Source of the DNA: Sphingobacterium sp.
Lineage (GTDB): Bacteria > Bacteroidota > Bacteroidia > Sphingobacteriales > Sphingobacteriaceae
Direction of reading: 5' to 3'
DNA: 64,000 bases
NCBI GenBank assembly: GCA_029239355.1
Contig: JAQZAZ010000018.1
Location: 1-64,000, forward strand
The translations under genes were made by a program, and so were the position numbers. The number at the start of each line of letters is the position of its first letter. Positions within the stretch are counted from its first letter, which is position 1. This document shows positions 43,344 through 52,834 of the stretch, one piece after another. The notes beneath the pieces are model-generated. The model saw nothing but the letters and a program-made list of their open reading frames with translations. It had not been told where the DNA came from and made no database searches.

Positions 43344-44729
43344 CTACTTTAAATAAGGACTTGTAAAACCAAGTTTCTTCAATCCTTGTTGAATTTCTGG
43401 TGCTTGCATGAACAGATCCCAGATTTTTCCTGTTCTGTAGTTCTCGATCATAACAATGATCGGTCCCTGATCGATTGCCAGATAACGTTGTGGAAACCAG
43501 TTGGCAGTTTCACTGTAGGCATCATAATAGCCATATTTACCCCAAACCTTAGTTCCCAGTTGCCTATTTAGATATTGTGCAAATTGAATACTTTCCTGTG
43601 GCGAGTAGGGCATAGAAGATAATGCTGCTGTGGGTGAGATCACTCCTCGATCATTACCAGGATGGTGTGCATCGTATCCCTTGATGGAATAGCTGGCTGT
43701 CCAGCCCCAGCCTTTGTCCACTCCATAACCCTGATAGCCTTTTGGATTTTGCTGTGCATAAGCCAAGTTTATTTTAACATGATTGCTTGTCGCTTCCCAA
43801 TAATCAGCATACTGATCTTTAAGTCCTTTCGGACTTAAACCCAAATAAGAATAATGTTCCCAAAACAAAGGACCTACTTCACCTTCTTTGGCATTGTGTT
43901 TAAGTACTAATGGGATATCATATATTTTAGCAGTGCTTTTAATCCCTCCAGATCTGGCCCATCCTTCATGGTATACACTTGGTGCGATAGGGTGAGAGGG
44001 AGAAGAGGCTGCTAAAACATAGGTAATTAAACATTCATCATAGCCCTTGATCGGATGGTTCTGTTGAAAATTAAATTTTGGACTCCAATGCCAATAGAGC
44101 ACATTTTGTCCATTTGTGTAATGGTTCCAGTCGATTTCTTTCCAAAGCTTATCTGCTTTTTGTGCGACTACTTTGGCGGCATCACTTTTATCTTTCAAAT
44201 ACTCACGTACAGTGATAAGGCCTTGTGCTAAAAAGGCGGTTTCAACAATATCTCCGCCATTATCTTTTTCGCTGAAAGGTTTGGCTGTCCCTAATTCTCC
44301 GTCATACCAATGCGCCCATGCACCACGAAATCGCTCTATTTTGGCCAAATAGTCCATAATATGATTGAGCTTTTGCGTGCCTTGGTCTGCTGTGATAAAT
44401 CCACGTTCCATGGCGACGATCATCCCCATTAGACCAAAACCACTTCCACCGATAGTTACGACGTTCCGATCATTCTCGGGATAAACACCATCCATATGAA
44501 TGCGTTCTCGGGCTAGTCCCGATGTTGGCTCGGCACCTTCCCAAAAATATTGAAAGGTCTGTTGCTGAATATTTGTCAATAAGGAGTCTTCATTTACTTT
44601 ACTGCGACCTATAGAATCGTTTGTGGACGGATCGCCAGATCCGTTGGTAGAGGCGTTTTGGCATGAACTGCTGAGAAGAAGGGCCAAAGCAATACCAGTA
44701 AGGCTCGGATATGCTATTCGTTTTCTCAT
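43344..44729 (-). CDS. Glucoamylase-like lipoprotein, likely GH144 endo-beta-1,2-glucanase
   Basis: A 461-residue protein with a lipobox LLLSSSC (Cys23) and the COG5368 'glucoamylase family' pattern: TIGGSGFGLMGMIVAMERGF, WAHWYDGELG, NGGDIVETAFLAQGL, YDECLITYVLA and NYRTGKIWDLFM near the end. In CAZy this group includes GH144, the endo-beta-1,2-glucanases. It lies 80 bp downstream of SusD and 258 bp upstream of a GH3 beta-glucosidase, so a beta-1,2-glucan locus is the best reading. It is probably exposed on the outer membrane. Confidence 0.8.
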   Translation of the reverse strand: MRKRIAYPSLTGIALALLLSSSCQNASTNGSGDPSTNDSIGRSKVNEDSLLTNIQQQTFQYFWEGAEPTSGLARERIHMDGVYPENDRNVVTIGGSGFGLMGMIVAMERGFITADQGTQKLNHIMDYLAKIERFRGAWAHWYDGELGTAKPFSEKDNGGDIVETAFLAQGLITVREYLKDKSDAAKVVAQKADKLWKEIDWNHYTNGQNVLYWHWSPKFNFQQNHPIKGYDECLITYVLAASSPSHPIAPSVYHEGWARSGGIKSTAKIYDIPLVLKHNAKEGEVGPLFWEHYSYLGLSPKGLKDQYADYWEATSNHVKINLAYAQQNPKGYQGYGVDKGWGWTASYSIKGYDAHHPGNDRGVISPTAALSSMPYSPQESIQFAQYLNRQLGTKVWGKYGYYDAYSETANWFPQRYLAIDQGPIIVMIENYRTGKIWDLFMQAPEIQQGLKKLGFTSPYLK

Positions 44730-44809
44730 GGATAAAATATTTTTTTAAAGTCTTGAAAAAATGTCCAAACGACATACAGGTCGTTTGGACGGAGCTATGT
44801 TTTTATGTA

Positions 44810-46240
44810 TTACCAACCTGGATTTTGGGGCATTTCTGGCGTTTGTATACGCTGATTTTCTGGAATTGGAAAGAGCAACATTTGATCGTGGAATGTTTTT
44901 CCATTTCCGGTCATCGCAGCCTTGGCTTGTTTTGTCCGTACTAAATCAAACCAACGATCGTGCTCAAAAGCCAGTTCAAGGCGCCTTTCTTTCCAGATCA
45001 ATTGACGGAGCTGAGCCTGATCCGTTGTCGTTATTTTTGGTAGCTTGACACGGGTACGGATAATATTTAGTGCATCTAGCGCCTCGTTGCTATTACCTAA
45101 TTCATTGGCTGCTTCAGCGAGGATGAGGTAAATCTCGCCTAAGCGAAGATAACGGACGTTTTTGTCCGTGTGTTCAGCACCACCATTTGCCGAAGAATAG
45201 GCTTTTTCATTATACATCGGATTTTCGACGCCACTATCAATCAACCGGCCATCGTAAAGCGTTTCACCTCTAAAAATAATGGTTGCATCACGACGGATAT
45301 CATCTTTTTCAGCATTAAAAGCATCCAACAGATTCTGGCTAGGGATATTGAAACCCCAACCTAGAGCGACTGCACCACCACGAGGAGCCTGTACCTGGCT
45401 ATATTGTTTAATGCCATGGGCAATGGAACTTCCCCGCGCCTGCCACTCAAAAAGCGATTCGGGACCATTCTCACCTTCCAGTCTCCAGATTTTAGCATAA
45501 TCAGACTCAAGACCATATCCACCGGAGTTGATGACAGTTTTTGCCAGGTCGGCAGCTTGCTGCCACTTGCTTTGATACAAATAGACTTTTGAGAGTAAGC
45601 CTTGTGCTGCTCCCTTGGTGGCACGCCCTAGATCCTTGGCTGCATACGCAGATTTAATAGGTAGGTTGTCAATCGCAAACTGTAGATCGGCTTCAATATG
45701 AGCATATACTTCGGCTGCCGGCTCCCTTTTGATATAATCGCGCTCTTGGATAGGGACATCCCCCCAGCCACGGACCAAATAGAAATAATTGAGTGCCCGA
45801 AGAAATCTGGCCTCTCCGATAAGCCTGGTTTTATAGGTCTCGTCGGTTAAACCATAACTTTCTGTATACTCAATTGCGCGGGTAGCACGACCGATAGATT
45901 TATACCAGCGTGCCCACATCGATTGAAACGAACCCGCTGTAGAAGTGTACGTAAGATTATCCAATAATAATTTGTCGCCACCTGAATCCGTTGCAGAGCT
46001 CCCTTTGTCTGCATTATCCGAAATCATTTCGGTTATGCCTAAAAAAGAGAAAGCATAATCCCAATCCGTAAACATGCCATAGACACCGTTCACAAATTGT
46101 TCGGGGGTATAGACCGTTCCGCTATCTTCTGCCTCAACATTTTCTTTTGAAGGAACATCTAAAAATTTGCTGTCTTTGCAGGAATGTAAAGTCAAACCTG
46201 CACTGAGTGCGATCGCTATATAGAGTTTATTAATTTTCAT
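44810..46240 (-). CDS. SusD/RagB-family glycan-binding lipoprotein
   Basis: A 476-residue lipoprotein (lipobox TLHSC, Cys21) with the SusD tetratricopeptide scaffold (RFLRALNYFYLVRGWGDVP, AAQGLLSKVYLYQSKWQQA) and the family ending (RLGEIYLILAEAANELG, ERRLELAFEHDRWFDLV, LLFPIPENQR). It binds the glycan with the SusC transporter encoded 19 bp upstream. Last residues PEMPQNPGW are typical. It belongs to the regulator-SusC-SusD-GH144-GH3 PUL. Confidence 0.93.
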   Translation of the reverse strand: MKINKLYIAIALSAGLTLHSCKDSKFLDVPSKENVEAEDSGTVYTPEQFVNGVYGMFTDWDYAFSFLGITEMISDNADKGSSATDSGGDKLLLDNLTYTSTAGSFQSMWARWYKSIGRATRAIEYTESYGLTDETYKTRLIGEARFLRALNYFYLVRGWGDVPIQERDYIKREPAAEVYAHIEADLQFAIDNLPIKSAYAAKDLGRATKGAAQGLLSKVYLYQSKWQQAADLAKTVINSGGYGLESDYAKIWRLEGENGPESLFEWQARGSSIAHGIKQYSQVQAPRGGAVALGWGFNIPSQNLLDAFNAEKDDIRRDATIIFRGETLYDGRLIDSGVENPMYNEKAYSSANGGAEHTDKNVRYLRLGEIYLILAEAANELGNSNEALDALNIIRTRVKLPKITTTDQAQLRQLIWKERRLELAFEHDRWFDLVRTKQAKAAMTGNGKTFHDQMLLFPIPENQRIQTPEMPQNPGW

Positions 46241-46259
46241 GGTGTTGTAATTTTAAAGA

Positions 46260-49200
46260 TTAAAATTGCATGTTAAGTCCAAAAAGGAAATTGCGCGTGG
46301 TTGGATAAGCCGAAAGCTCGATACCTGAAGTTAGGTTTGGACTACCGTCACCCGCCAATTCTGGAGAGAAACCGCTATAGTTGGTAAACATAAATGGATT
46401 CTGAGCCGTTACATATAGTCGCAATTTTGATTTTGAGCTATACAGTTTATCAAAAGTATAGCCAACGGTGATGTTGTTGATACGGAAGTAGCTGCCTGAT
46501 TCTAAGAAATAACTTGACGCCCAAATCGCCCGTTCAGCACCGGGATGCACATTGGTTGAGCCTGGCCCCGTCCAACGGTTTTCAAAGGTCGACAGGGCAA
46601 TATTTTCTCCACCATCGGTACGTGTACTTTTCATCCCGTTATAAATTTTATTTCCTCCGACACCATATCCTGAGATATTGAAATCAATTGCTTTGTAATT
46701 GATACCCAGATTAATGCCGTATGTTGAACTTGGTATAAAGGAACCGAAGAATTTCTTATCTCTGGTATCAATTACACCATCATCATTTTGGTCCTTATAT
46801 TTTAAGTAACCGGGTTTAGCTGGTCCAAAAGAGGGGTTATTGGCGATATCATTTGCATCCTGAAAAACACCGATAGATTCAAACATCCACCAACCGTAAA
46901 TTGGCTGTCCGACGCGCAGCTGTTTTGTAATTTCACCATTGTTCAAACTTCCACCGGTAGCACCATCATAAGTATGGACAACATCTGTTACTTTGTTGCT
47001 GTTATAGGAATAGTTGACACCCACGGAATAGCTAAAATCTGGCGATATACTTTTGTTCCAATTTAATGCAACTTCAACTCCTTGATTTAATACCTTGGCG
47101 CCATGTGCATAATAGTTTTTTTCATCTGGTGAAGAATAGATTGGGGTGACGTCCAGAATGGTATTGGTATTCTTTTTATGATAATAATCGACTGATCCAG
47201 ATAGATTATTAAATACAGTGAAGTCGATTCCGGCACCTGTTTCCTTGGTAACCTCCCAGCTTAAGTCAACTGGAGGTGTTCCTTTTGCGCTACCATATAC
47301 CATATTCTGTTCGGGACCAAAAACATAATTGTAATTGGAACTTTCTGGACTTGAGAAAATATTATACGCATTTAAAGGAATATTCTGGTTACCTAAATGT
47401 CCATAGTTTGCTCTGACTTTTAAGAAGTTGATCCAACTGATGTCTTTCATGAATTGTTCGTTGGATGCAGTCCAGCCAAAACCAAAGGATGGAAATGTTC
47501 CCCAATATTTCCCTGTATTACGAAACACGCTTGAGGCATCTCTTCGAACTGTAGCTGTTAAATAATAACGACTATCATAGTTGTATTGTACCCGTCCAAA
47601 ATAAGACGCTAAGGCTCTAGGTGTATAGTATGTCTGCAATGAAACGATGTCATAACCATCTGATTTTCCTTTTGCTAAATTGATATTCCAATACTGTTCT
47701 TGTTCTGGAACATTATAGCCCATTTGGCTGTTCATACTGTTGATATCGTATTTTTCACGAGACATCCCCACCACAGCTTCGATATTGTGCTTATCAAATG
47801 TCTTGTTAAATGTTAGGAAGTTTTCCCATGACCATCTGAACTGTTCAAGATTTTCATATTTCAAACTGTTATCAGCATAACTGGTATTCCCAGGCCTACT
47901 ACCTTTTTCTTTATAGAATTCACTTTCAGCTCGTAAGGGATTTGCATTGAGCCAACGATCTTTAATGTCAGTGAAGATTCGTTGCTTTGAGTAGAATTTG
48001 TTTGCCCCAATGCGTGAATTTATTTTTAAATAGTCTGTAATTTTAAATTCACCTTCGAAGCTCCCCTGAAGTCGTAACGTATTTGTTCGTTCATTTTGTC
48101 TGAGAACCTCATAAACGGGGTTGCCAATTGTATTTAAATTTCCTATGGTTTGACCAGTTGTTCCATCTATACCAACTATTCCGGTATTTTGGTTCACGCG
48201 TCCAATCCCATAACGACCATTGGAATACATTAAAGGAACTAATGGCGACTGTTTATATGCTGTTGTAAAAGCGCTATTTGGCTTTGGTGTAGCATTTGTC
48301 AAGGTTAAATTAAGATTTTGCGAAAACTTCAGCCTATTGTTTAAAAATTTATAAACATTGTTGTTACGGATCGTATTCCGGACATATTTGGAGCCATCAA
48401 GGATACCGTTTTCGGTAAAGTTATTTGCCGAAACAAAATAATCGACTTTTTCTGTACCACCAGCGATGTTTACAGCATTGTTAAACACCGTTCCGGTTTT
48501 GATCAATTCGTCATACCAATCGGTGTTATTAGGCTGATTTTCTTTTATTTCCCAATTGGTTATTCCAAGAGATTGCAAATTTTCATTAAAGTACGTTCTG
48601 AATTGATCCCCATTGGCCATTTTTACACGATTGAGAATTTTCTTCATTCCAGCATAACTTTCGTAATTAATGCTAACAGTACCCGCTTTACCCTTTTTTG
48701 TGGTTACGATAATGACACCATTTGCTGCTCTCAGACCATAGATAGATGCTGAGGATGCATCTTTCAACACATCCATCGATTCAATATCCGAAGGGTTGAT
48801 GTTATTAATGTCGTCCTGTGCGATACCATCCACAACATATAAGGGATTTCGACCAGACAGAGCTGTACCCAGCCCCCTAATAATAACATTTGGTGAAGAT
48901 CCCGGAGCCTCGTTCGCAATAATATTCAAACCGGCTGCTTTACCCTGAATGGATTGCATTGCTGACATCGCAGGCTGTTTGGCAATATCCGAAGATTTCA
49001 ATGAGCTAATTGATCCGGTGAGATCGGCTTTCTTTTGTGTACCATAACCAATAACCACAACCTCTTCCAAGGCCTTATTTTCGTTCTCTAGAAAAACATT
49101 AAGTTGCGTTTGGTTTCCGATGGATACCGTTTGCGTGCGGTAGCCTAGAAAATTAAAAACTAAGGAGTCGGTAGGAGCGGCGTTGATTTGAAATTTACCC

Positions 49201-49364
49201 GTTGCGTCGGTTTTGGTAGATGCTGCTTTTCCCTTGATACTAATGGTGACCCCTGGCATGGATATCATGCTGGAACCATCTTTGACCACTCCTTGGATAG
49301 AAGTTTGTCCATAGGCAACCGAGACGACCATGGATGTCAAAAATAATGCGGATAGATTCCTCAT
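46260..49364 (-). CDS. SusC/RagA-family TonB-linked outer membrane transporter
   Basis: A 1034-residue receptor with a signal peptide (ALFLTSMVVSVAYGQ), a carboxypeptidase-like regulatory domain (about 22-105, VKDGSSMISMPGVTISIKG), the SusC signature EEVVVIGYGTQKKADLTGS, the plug (about 120-230) and a 22-strand barrel ending FLFGLNMQF. The full-length barrel is intact. It imports oligosaccharides with the SusD encoded downstream. A strong promoter candidate is at 49415-49446, and the leader carries AATAACCAATT. Confidence 0.94.
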   Translation of the reverse strand: MRNLSALFLTSMVVSVAYGQTSIQGVVKDGSSMISMPGVTISIKGKAASTKTDATGKFQINAAPTDSLVFNFLGYRTQTVSIGNQTQLNVFLENENKALEEVVVIGYGTQKKADLTGSISSLKSSDIAKQPAMSAMQSIQGKAAGLNIIANEAPGSSPNVIIRGLGTALSGRNPLYVVDGIAQDDINNINPSDIESMDVLKDASSASIYGLRAANGVIIVTTKKGKAGTVSINYESYAGMKKILNRVKMANGDQFRTYFNENLQSLGITNWEIKENQPNNTDWYDELIKTGTVFNNAVNIAGGTEKVDYFVSANNFTENGILDGSKYVRNTIRNNNVYKFLNNRLKFSQNLNLTLTNATPKPNSAFTTAYKQSPLVPLMYSNGRYGIGRVNQNTGIVGIDGTTGQTIGNLNTIGNPVYEVLRQNERTNTLRLQGSFEGEFKITDYLKINSRIGANKFYSKQRIFTDIKDRWLNANPLRAESEFYKEKGSRPGNTSYADNSLKYENLEQFRWSWENFLTFNKTFDKHNIEAVVGMSREKYDINSMNSQMGYNVPEQEQYWNINLAKGKSDGYDIVSLQTYYTPRALASYFGRVQYNYDSRYYLTATVRRDASSVFRNTGKYWGTFPSFGFGWTASNEQFMKDISWINFLKVRANYGHLGNQNIPLNAYNIFSSPESSNYNYVFGPEQNMVYGSAKGTPPVDLSWEVTKETGAGIDFTVFNNLSGSVDYYHKKNTNTILDVTPIYSSPDEKNYYAHGAKVLNQGVEVALNWNKSISPDFSYSVGVNYSYNSNKVTDVVHTYDGATGGSLNNGEITKQLRVGQPIYGWWMFESIGVFQDANDIANNPSFGPAKPGYLKYKDQNDDGVIDTRDKKFFGSFIPSSTYGINLGINYKAIDFNISGYGVGGNKIYNGMKSTRTDGGENIALSTFENRWTGPGSTNVHPGAERAIWASSYFLESGSYFRINNITVGYTFDKLYSSKSKLRLYVTAQNPFMFTNYSGFSPELAGDGSPNLTSGIELSAYPTTRNFLFGLNMQF

Positions 49365-49414
49365 ATCGTAAAATTTTGGTGTTTGTTTAAAAAATCAATT
49401 GGTTATTCCCTCAG

Positions 49415-49446
49415 CAAATATGTTGATGTAGTACAAGTTTGCCAAA
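49415..49446 (-). promoter_or_regulatory. Promoter of the glucan PUL SusC gene
   Basis: On the minus strand TTTG (49443-49446), a 20-bp spacer and CATATTTG (49415-49422), one mismatch from TAnnTTTG. The leader that follows is about 45 nt and contains AATAACCAATT (49397-49407). Confidence 0.55.
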
Positions 49447-49562
49447 ATTTAACGTTTGCACATCACTACTACACTATATTTGTACTTTCTCAATGTAATT
49501 TTTTTTTAGTTTTAATATTCTGTTATTGAGTTGTTTAATGTTTGTTTTTGTGTAAAAAAAAG

Positions 49563-49595
49563 AGCGCTTTAGTGTAAAAATAACACTAAAGCGCT
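49563..49595 (-). terminator. Terminator after the PUL regulator gene
   Basis: AGCGCTTTAGTGT (49563-49575) and ACACTAAAGCGCT (49583-49595) form a perfect 13-bp stem with a 7-nt loop. On the minus strand it is followed by a long T-run. It separates the regulator transcript from the SusC promoter. Confidence 0.85.
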
Positions 49596-49629
49596 TGTGT
49601 GGTAATGATGTAGTCTCTGTAGCGAAATT

Positions 49630-52515
49630 TTAACGTTCCAACAGAAATTCGGACAGGTTTTTGTCTGTTGGTATGCCCAGTTTTTTGCGCAAACGGTAGC
49701 GTCTGATCTCTACACCTCGCGTACTGATGTTGAGTAGTGAAGCAATCTCTTTACTGGACATATTGAGCCGTAAATAAGCACATAGTTTTAAATCATTGGG
49801 AACAAGATCCGGAAACTCCTGCTTTAATTTTTTAAAGAAATTCTCATGTGATTCATTAAAACTTTTCTCAAAAATATGCCAGTCACGATCGTCGTTATGC
49901 GCGTCTTCAATTAGCTTATTTATTTTTTTCAATTCGTCGGAACTGAGCTTGTTTCCTTCTGCATCTTTGAGCTGTTTGAGTTCATCATGTAGATTATTCA
50001 ACATTTCATTTTTATAGACAATATTGAGCGCAGCATTGGCCAGCTCTTTATTCTTTAGGCTGAGCTGAGCTTCCAACTGTTGGTTCTTTAATTTAATCCA
50101 TTCCTTCTCCTGTTGTTCGGCATCTCTTTCTAATGCAATTTTCTTTTCTTCCAACCATTTTCGCTTTGCTTGAAACTGTCTCTTTCTTTCTCGTTGAAGA
50201 TTGAAATTATAAATAAGATAGATCAATCCCGAAACCATCAAGATATAGCAGATTTTTGCCCACCATGACAGGTACCAAGGATATTTAATTGTAAAAGATA
50301 TCGCCCGTATTTCAGAAGTCAGGCCGGTATTGGTTCTAGCTCTTATCTTAATTTCGAAATGCCCATAAGGTAGGTTTGTGAAGTCTTGATAAGCTGTTTC
50401 ACTCCAGTCCGACCATTTATCCGAATAACCCTCTAAGTAATACTGATATTGTAATGGTGAGGAGGAGTAATAGGGGCTTGAGAAACTCACCCTGAGGTTA
50501 TTTTCGGATGATGCCAACCTAAGATCTCCATTTGGTATGATTGTTTCTCCGGTTGTGAGATTGGTCAATTGCGCAATCTGAGGCGGAGGCAATATGTATT
50601 TATGATCTTGACCTGAATTCCGATAGATGGCAAAACCATCATCTAATCCGATGAGATAGTAATGATTTTCGATCGGTAGAATGTTTTCATAATTACTCAT
50701 CATGCGATCCTGCAAGGGGCTGAGCAGATTGGAATCTATTTTAAGCTTTCCTTTACTATCAAAGTCTACTTTAGCGATTTTTGTTTTCTGAATAAACCAA
50801 TAACTGTTGGTAGTGATTGGGATGACCTTATTTGCATTTTTATAACTTCCTAATGCATTATTTAATTCGCTTGCATAACTAAAGCGTTTGACGATATTAT
50901 CAAACTGCATGAATCCACTATCAGTAGCAAAAACAAGATTGTTTTCTAATGTGTAAATGCCCGTAAATCTTCTTTTGGCAGCAAGACTATCTAGCTTTGA
51001 GGTAAATTGAATTTGTGCTTGTTGAAAGCTTGGGTCAAGACCAATCAGCTGCACTTGTCCCCAATCTCCAATCCAGAATGAATGATTGTCTTTTTGGGCG
51101 AGGAATCGAACCGGTTCCTTAATCGAGGAAAATTGCTGTGCAAATCGAAGCTGCATATCATCAAATACGAACTTTGATAATCCCGTATAATTCCCCTGAA
51201 GAATATTCTTTGTGCCGAATATAGGTTTAAATATCCAACCGCCCGTAATTTTGGAAATCTTTTCCAGTTTCCCGCTGACCAATTTAAAGGTTCCTTCATT
51301 GTGACCGCAGATCAGTTCCGCACCAAATATGGCCAATGTCCAGACCTGACCATTTGAATTGGGAACCTGAACAAAATCTAAGGAATTATAATTGTTTAAT
51401 CCCTTCCATTCGCTAACGAATAAGCCCTTATTTGTCCCTAAGTAAATTTTTCCCTGATAGATAATTGACGTATATACCGTGCCGATTTTACCTACAAAAT
51501 CGGTATAAAAAGATAAAGAAGAGTTGATTTCAATGCGATCAATCCCATTGTCCAGCCCTACCCAGATATTCTGTTGTTTATCTTTTGTTATACTGAGTAC
51601 AGTATTGTTCTGTAGTCCATTATTTTTATTGATATGTTGGACTACTTCTCCATTTTTATTAATAATAATTACGCCATTTTGAATGGTTCCAAACGCATAC
51701 TGCCCTCCAAATAAATAGATACCGTTATTGATTTGGGATTGACTTAGTATTGGATTAGCGGGAATTGACCATGTTCGGATGTTTCCGCTGGAATCCATAA
51801 GATAGAGCCCGTGATGGGCCGTTGCGATAAGTGAATTATTTTTATCAAATGGTAATATTGCTAGAACATTTTTGTCTTTAAGGATATCTTTGCCTGGTAC
51901 AGGTACTAATTTATTCGCTTTGAATTCGTGTAGGCCACTTGGGAGCTGCTCAAAAAACAGTTGATCGTTAAGTTGATGTGGAAATAAAAAAGGCTCACCT
52001 TTAGCCGTGAGTGGCCTGATTGTGTTGTTCTCCCAGATATAGGACTTGGAGAAAGTGTGAAAAAATACACGATGATCTTCAACGATAATTTTCCATATTT
52101 CTTCGTTTGGAAAATAAGTCTTGTCTTTGACCAGCCTGGAAAGACTATGATAGCTCATCTCACCAAAAGCCTTTGAAGTCCAATAGCCAAATTCTCCTCG
52201 TCCACCTGTATATACCTTTCCGGTTTTATCAACAGCAACACTACGGACTGTTGAGTGGTTAGGAAGAGGGTATATGCGCCAGTATTGTCCATCAAATCGT
52301 AGCAATCCTTCCGTATTGGCGCTATAGATTCGCCCTTCCTGATCAATAGCCAATGACCAATTCTGGTTTCCCGCCTTATATTGGCTTTTTTTATATTGCT
52401 TTACAAAAGGTGTACCCGTGGGTATGATTGTCTGGCAATAACCAGTAATCATATTAAGAATAAAAAAAGCGCAAAACCAAAAGATATAGGCAACGCTATA
52501 TTTTTTTGATACCAT
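49630..52515 (-). CDS. Sensor-regulator: beta-propeller, Y_Y_Y domain, LuxR-type HTH
   Basis: About 961 residues from ATG at 52515 (MVSKKYSVAYIFWF). The layout is: signal or anchor segment, two-component-regulator propeller repeats (about 55-660), a Y_Y_Y domain (about 690-775, ending FEIKIRARTNTGLTS), one membrane helix (about 785-805), a coiled coil, and a LuxR-type helix-turn-helix at the C-terminus (LNMSSKEIASLLNISTRGVE). It has no kinase or receiver domain, so it acts as a one-protein periplasmic sensor and DNA-binding regulator. It is transcribed towards its PUL, whose SusC follows. Confidence 0.9.
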   Translation of the reverse strand: MVSKKYSVAYIFWFCAFFILNMITGYCQTIIPTGTPFVKQYKKSQYKAGNQNWSLAIDQEGRIYSANTEGLLRFDGQYWRIYPLPNHSTVRSVAVDKTGKVYTGGRGEFGYWTSKAFGEMSYHSLSRLVKDKTYFPNEEIWKIIVEDHRVFFHTFSKSYIWENNTIRPLTAKGEPFLFPHQLNDQLFFEQLPSGLHEFKANKLVPVPGKDILKDKNVLAILPFDKNNSLIATAHHGLYLMDSSGNIRTWSIPANPILSQSQINNGIYLFGGQYAFGTIQNGVIIINKNGEVVQHINKNNGLQNNTVLSITKDKQQNIWVGLDNGIDRIEINSSLSFYTDFVGKIGTVYTSIIYQGKIYLGTNKGLFVSEWKGLNNYNSLDFVQVPNSNGQVWTLAIFGAELICGHNEGTFKLVSGKLEKISKITGGWIFKPIFGTKNILQGNYTGLSKFVFDDMQLRFAQQFSSIKEPVRFLAQKDNHSFWIGDWGQVQLIGLDPSFQQAQIQFTSKLDSLAAKRRFTGIYTLENNLVFATDSGFMQFDNIVKRFSYASELNNALGSYKNANKVIPITTNSYWFIQKTKIAKVDFDSKGKLKIDSNLLSPLQDRMMSNYENILPIENHYYLIGLDDGFAIYRNSGQDHKYILPPPQIAQLTNLTTGETIIPNGDLRLASSENNLRVSFSSPYYSSSPLQYQYYLEGYSDKWSDWSETAYQDFTNLPYGHFEIKIRARTNTGLTSEIRAISFTIKYPWYLSWWAKICYILMVSGLIYLIYNFNLQRERKRQFQAKRKWLEEKKIALERDAEQQEKEWIKLKNQQLEAQLSLKNKELANAALNIVYKNEMLNNLHDELKQLKDAEGNKLSSDELKKINKLIEDAHNDDRDWHIFEKSFNESHENFFKKLKQEFPDLVPNDLKLCAYLRLNMSSKEIASLLNISTRGVEIRRYRLRKKLGIPTDKNLSEFLLER

Positions 52516-52834
52516 CGAATCCCTCACTTTAAATTGATTTGAAAAGCAATATATAGATTTTATTGCAAATGTGAGAATACGAGCGGCAAATGAATGTTAT
52601 TATAGACATTCCAAGCTGTTTTTTAGAAAGAATAGTCGAAATCGTTTTCGCATTTTTAATAGCCTAAACGAGTGAAGCCTACTTGTTTTTTAATTACCTT
52701 GGAGACAAATAACCAAACAAAACATAACTATGACTTAATCAAATCTTTAAAAATTAGATTTGGATTCAAACGAATTGCTCAAGGAGTGAATCCATCAATT
52801 TAAAACTAAACCAAAAAATCTAAACAGTAAAATT
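52516..52834. promoter_or_regulatory. Divergent region between the PUL regulator and the second SusC
   Basis: A 319-bp AT-rich region. AATAACCAA occurs at 52708-52716 in the plus-strand leader, and ATCGTTTTCG at 52641-52650 shares CGTTTTCG with the region upstream of the DUF1080 gene. No complete -33/-7 pair was seen. Confidence 0.35.

Noticed and set aside
12516-52650. CGTTTTCG shared at 12516-12523 and 52643-52650 as a possible LacI-type operator
   Set aside because: Only an 8-bp match without a symmetric partner, and no LacI gene in the window.
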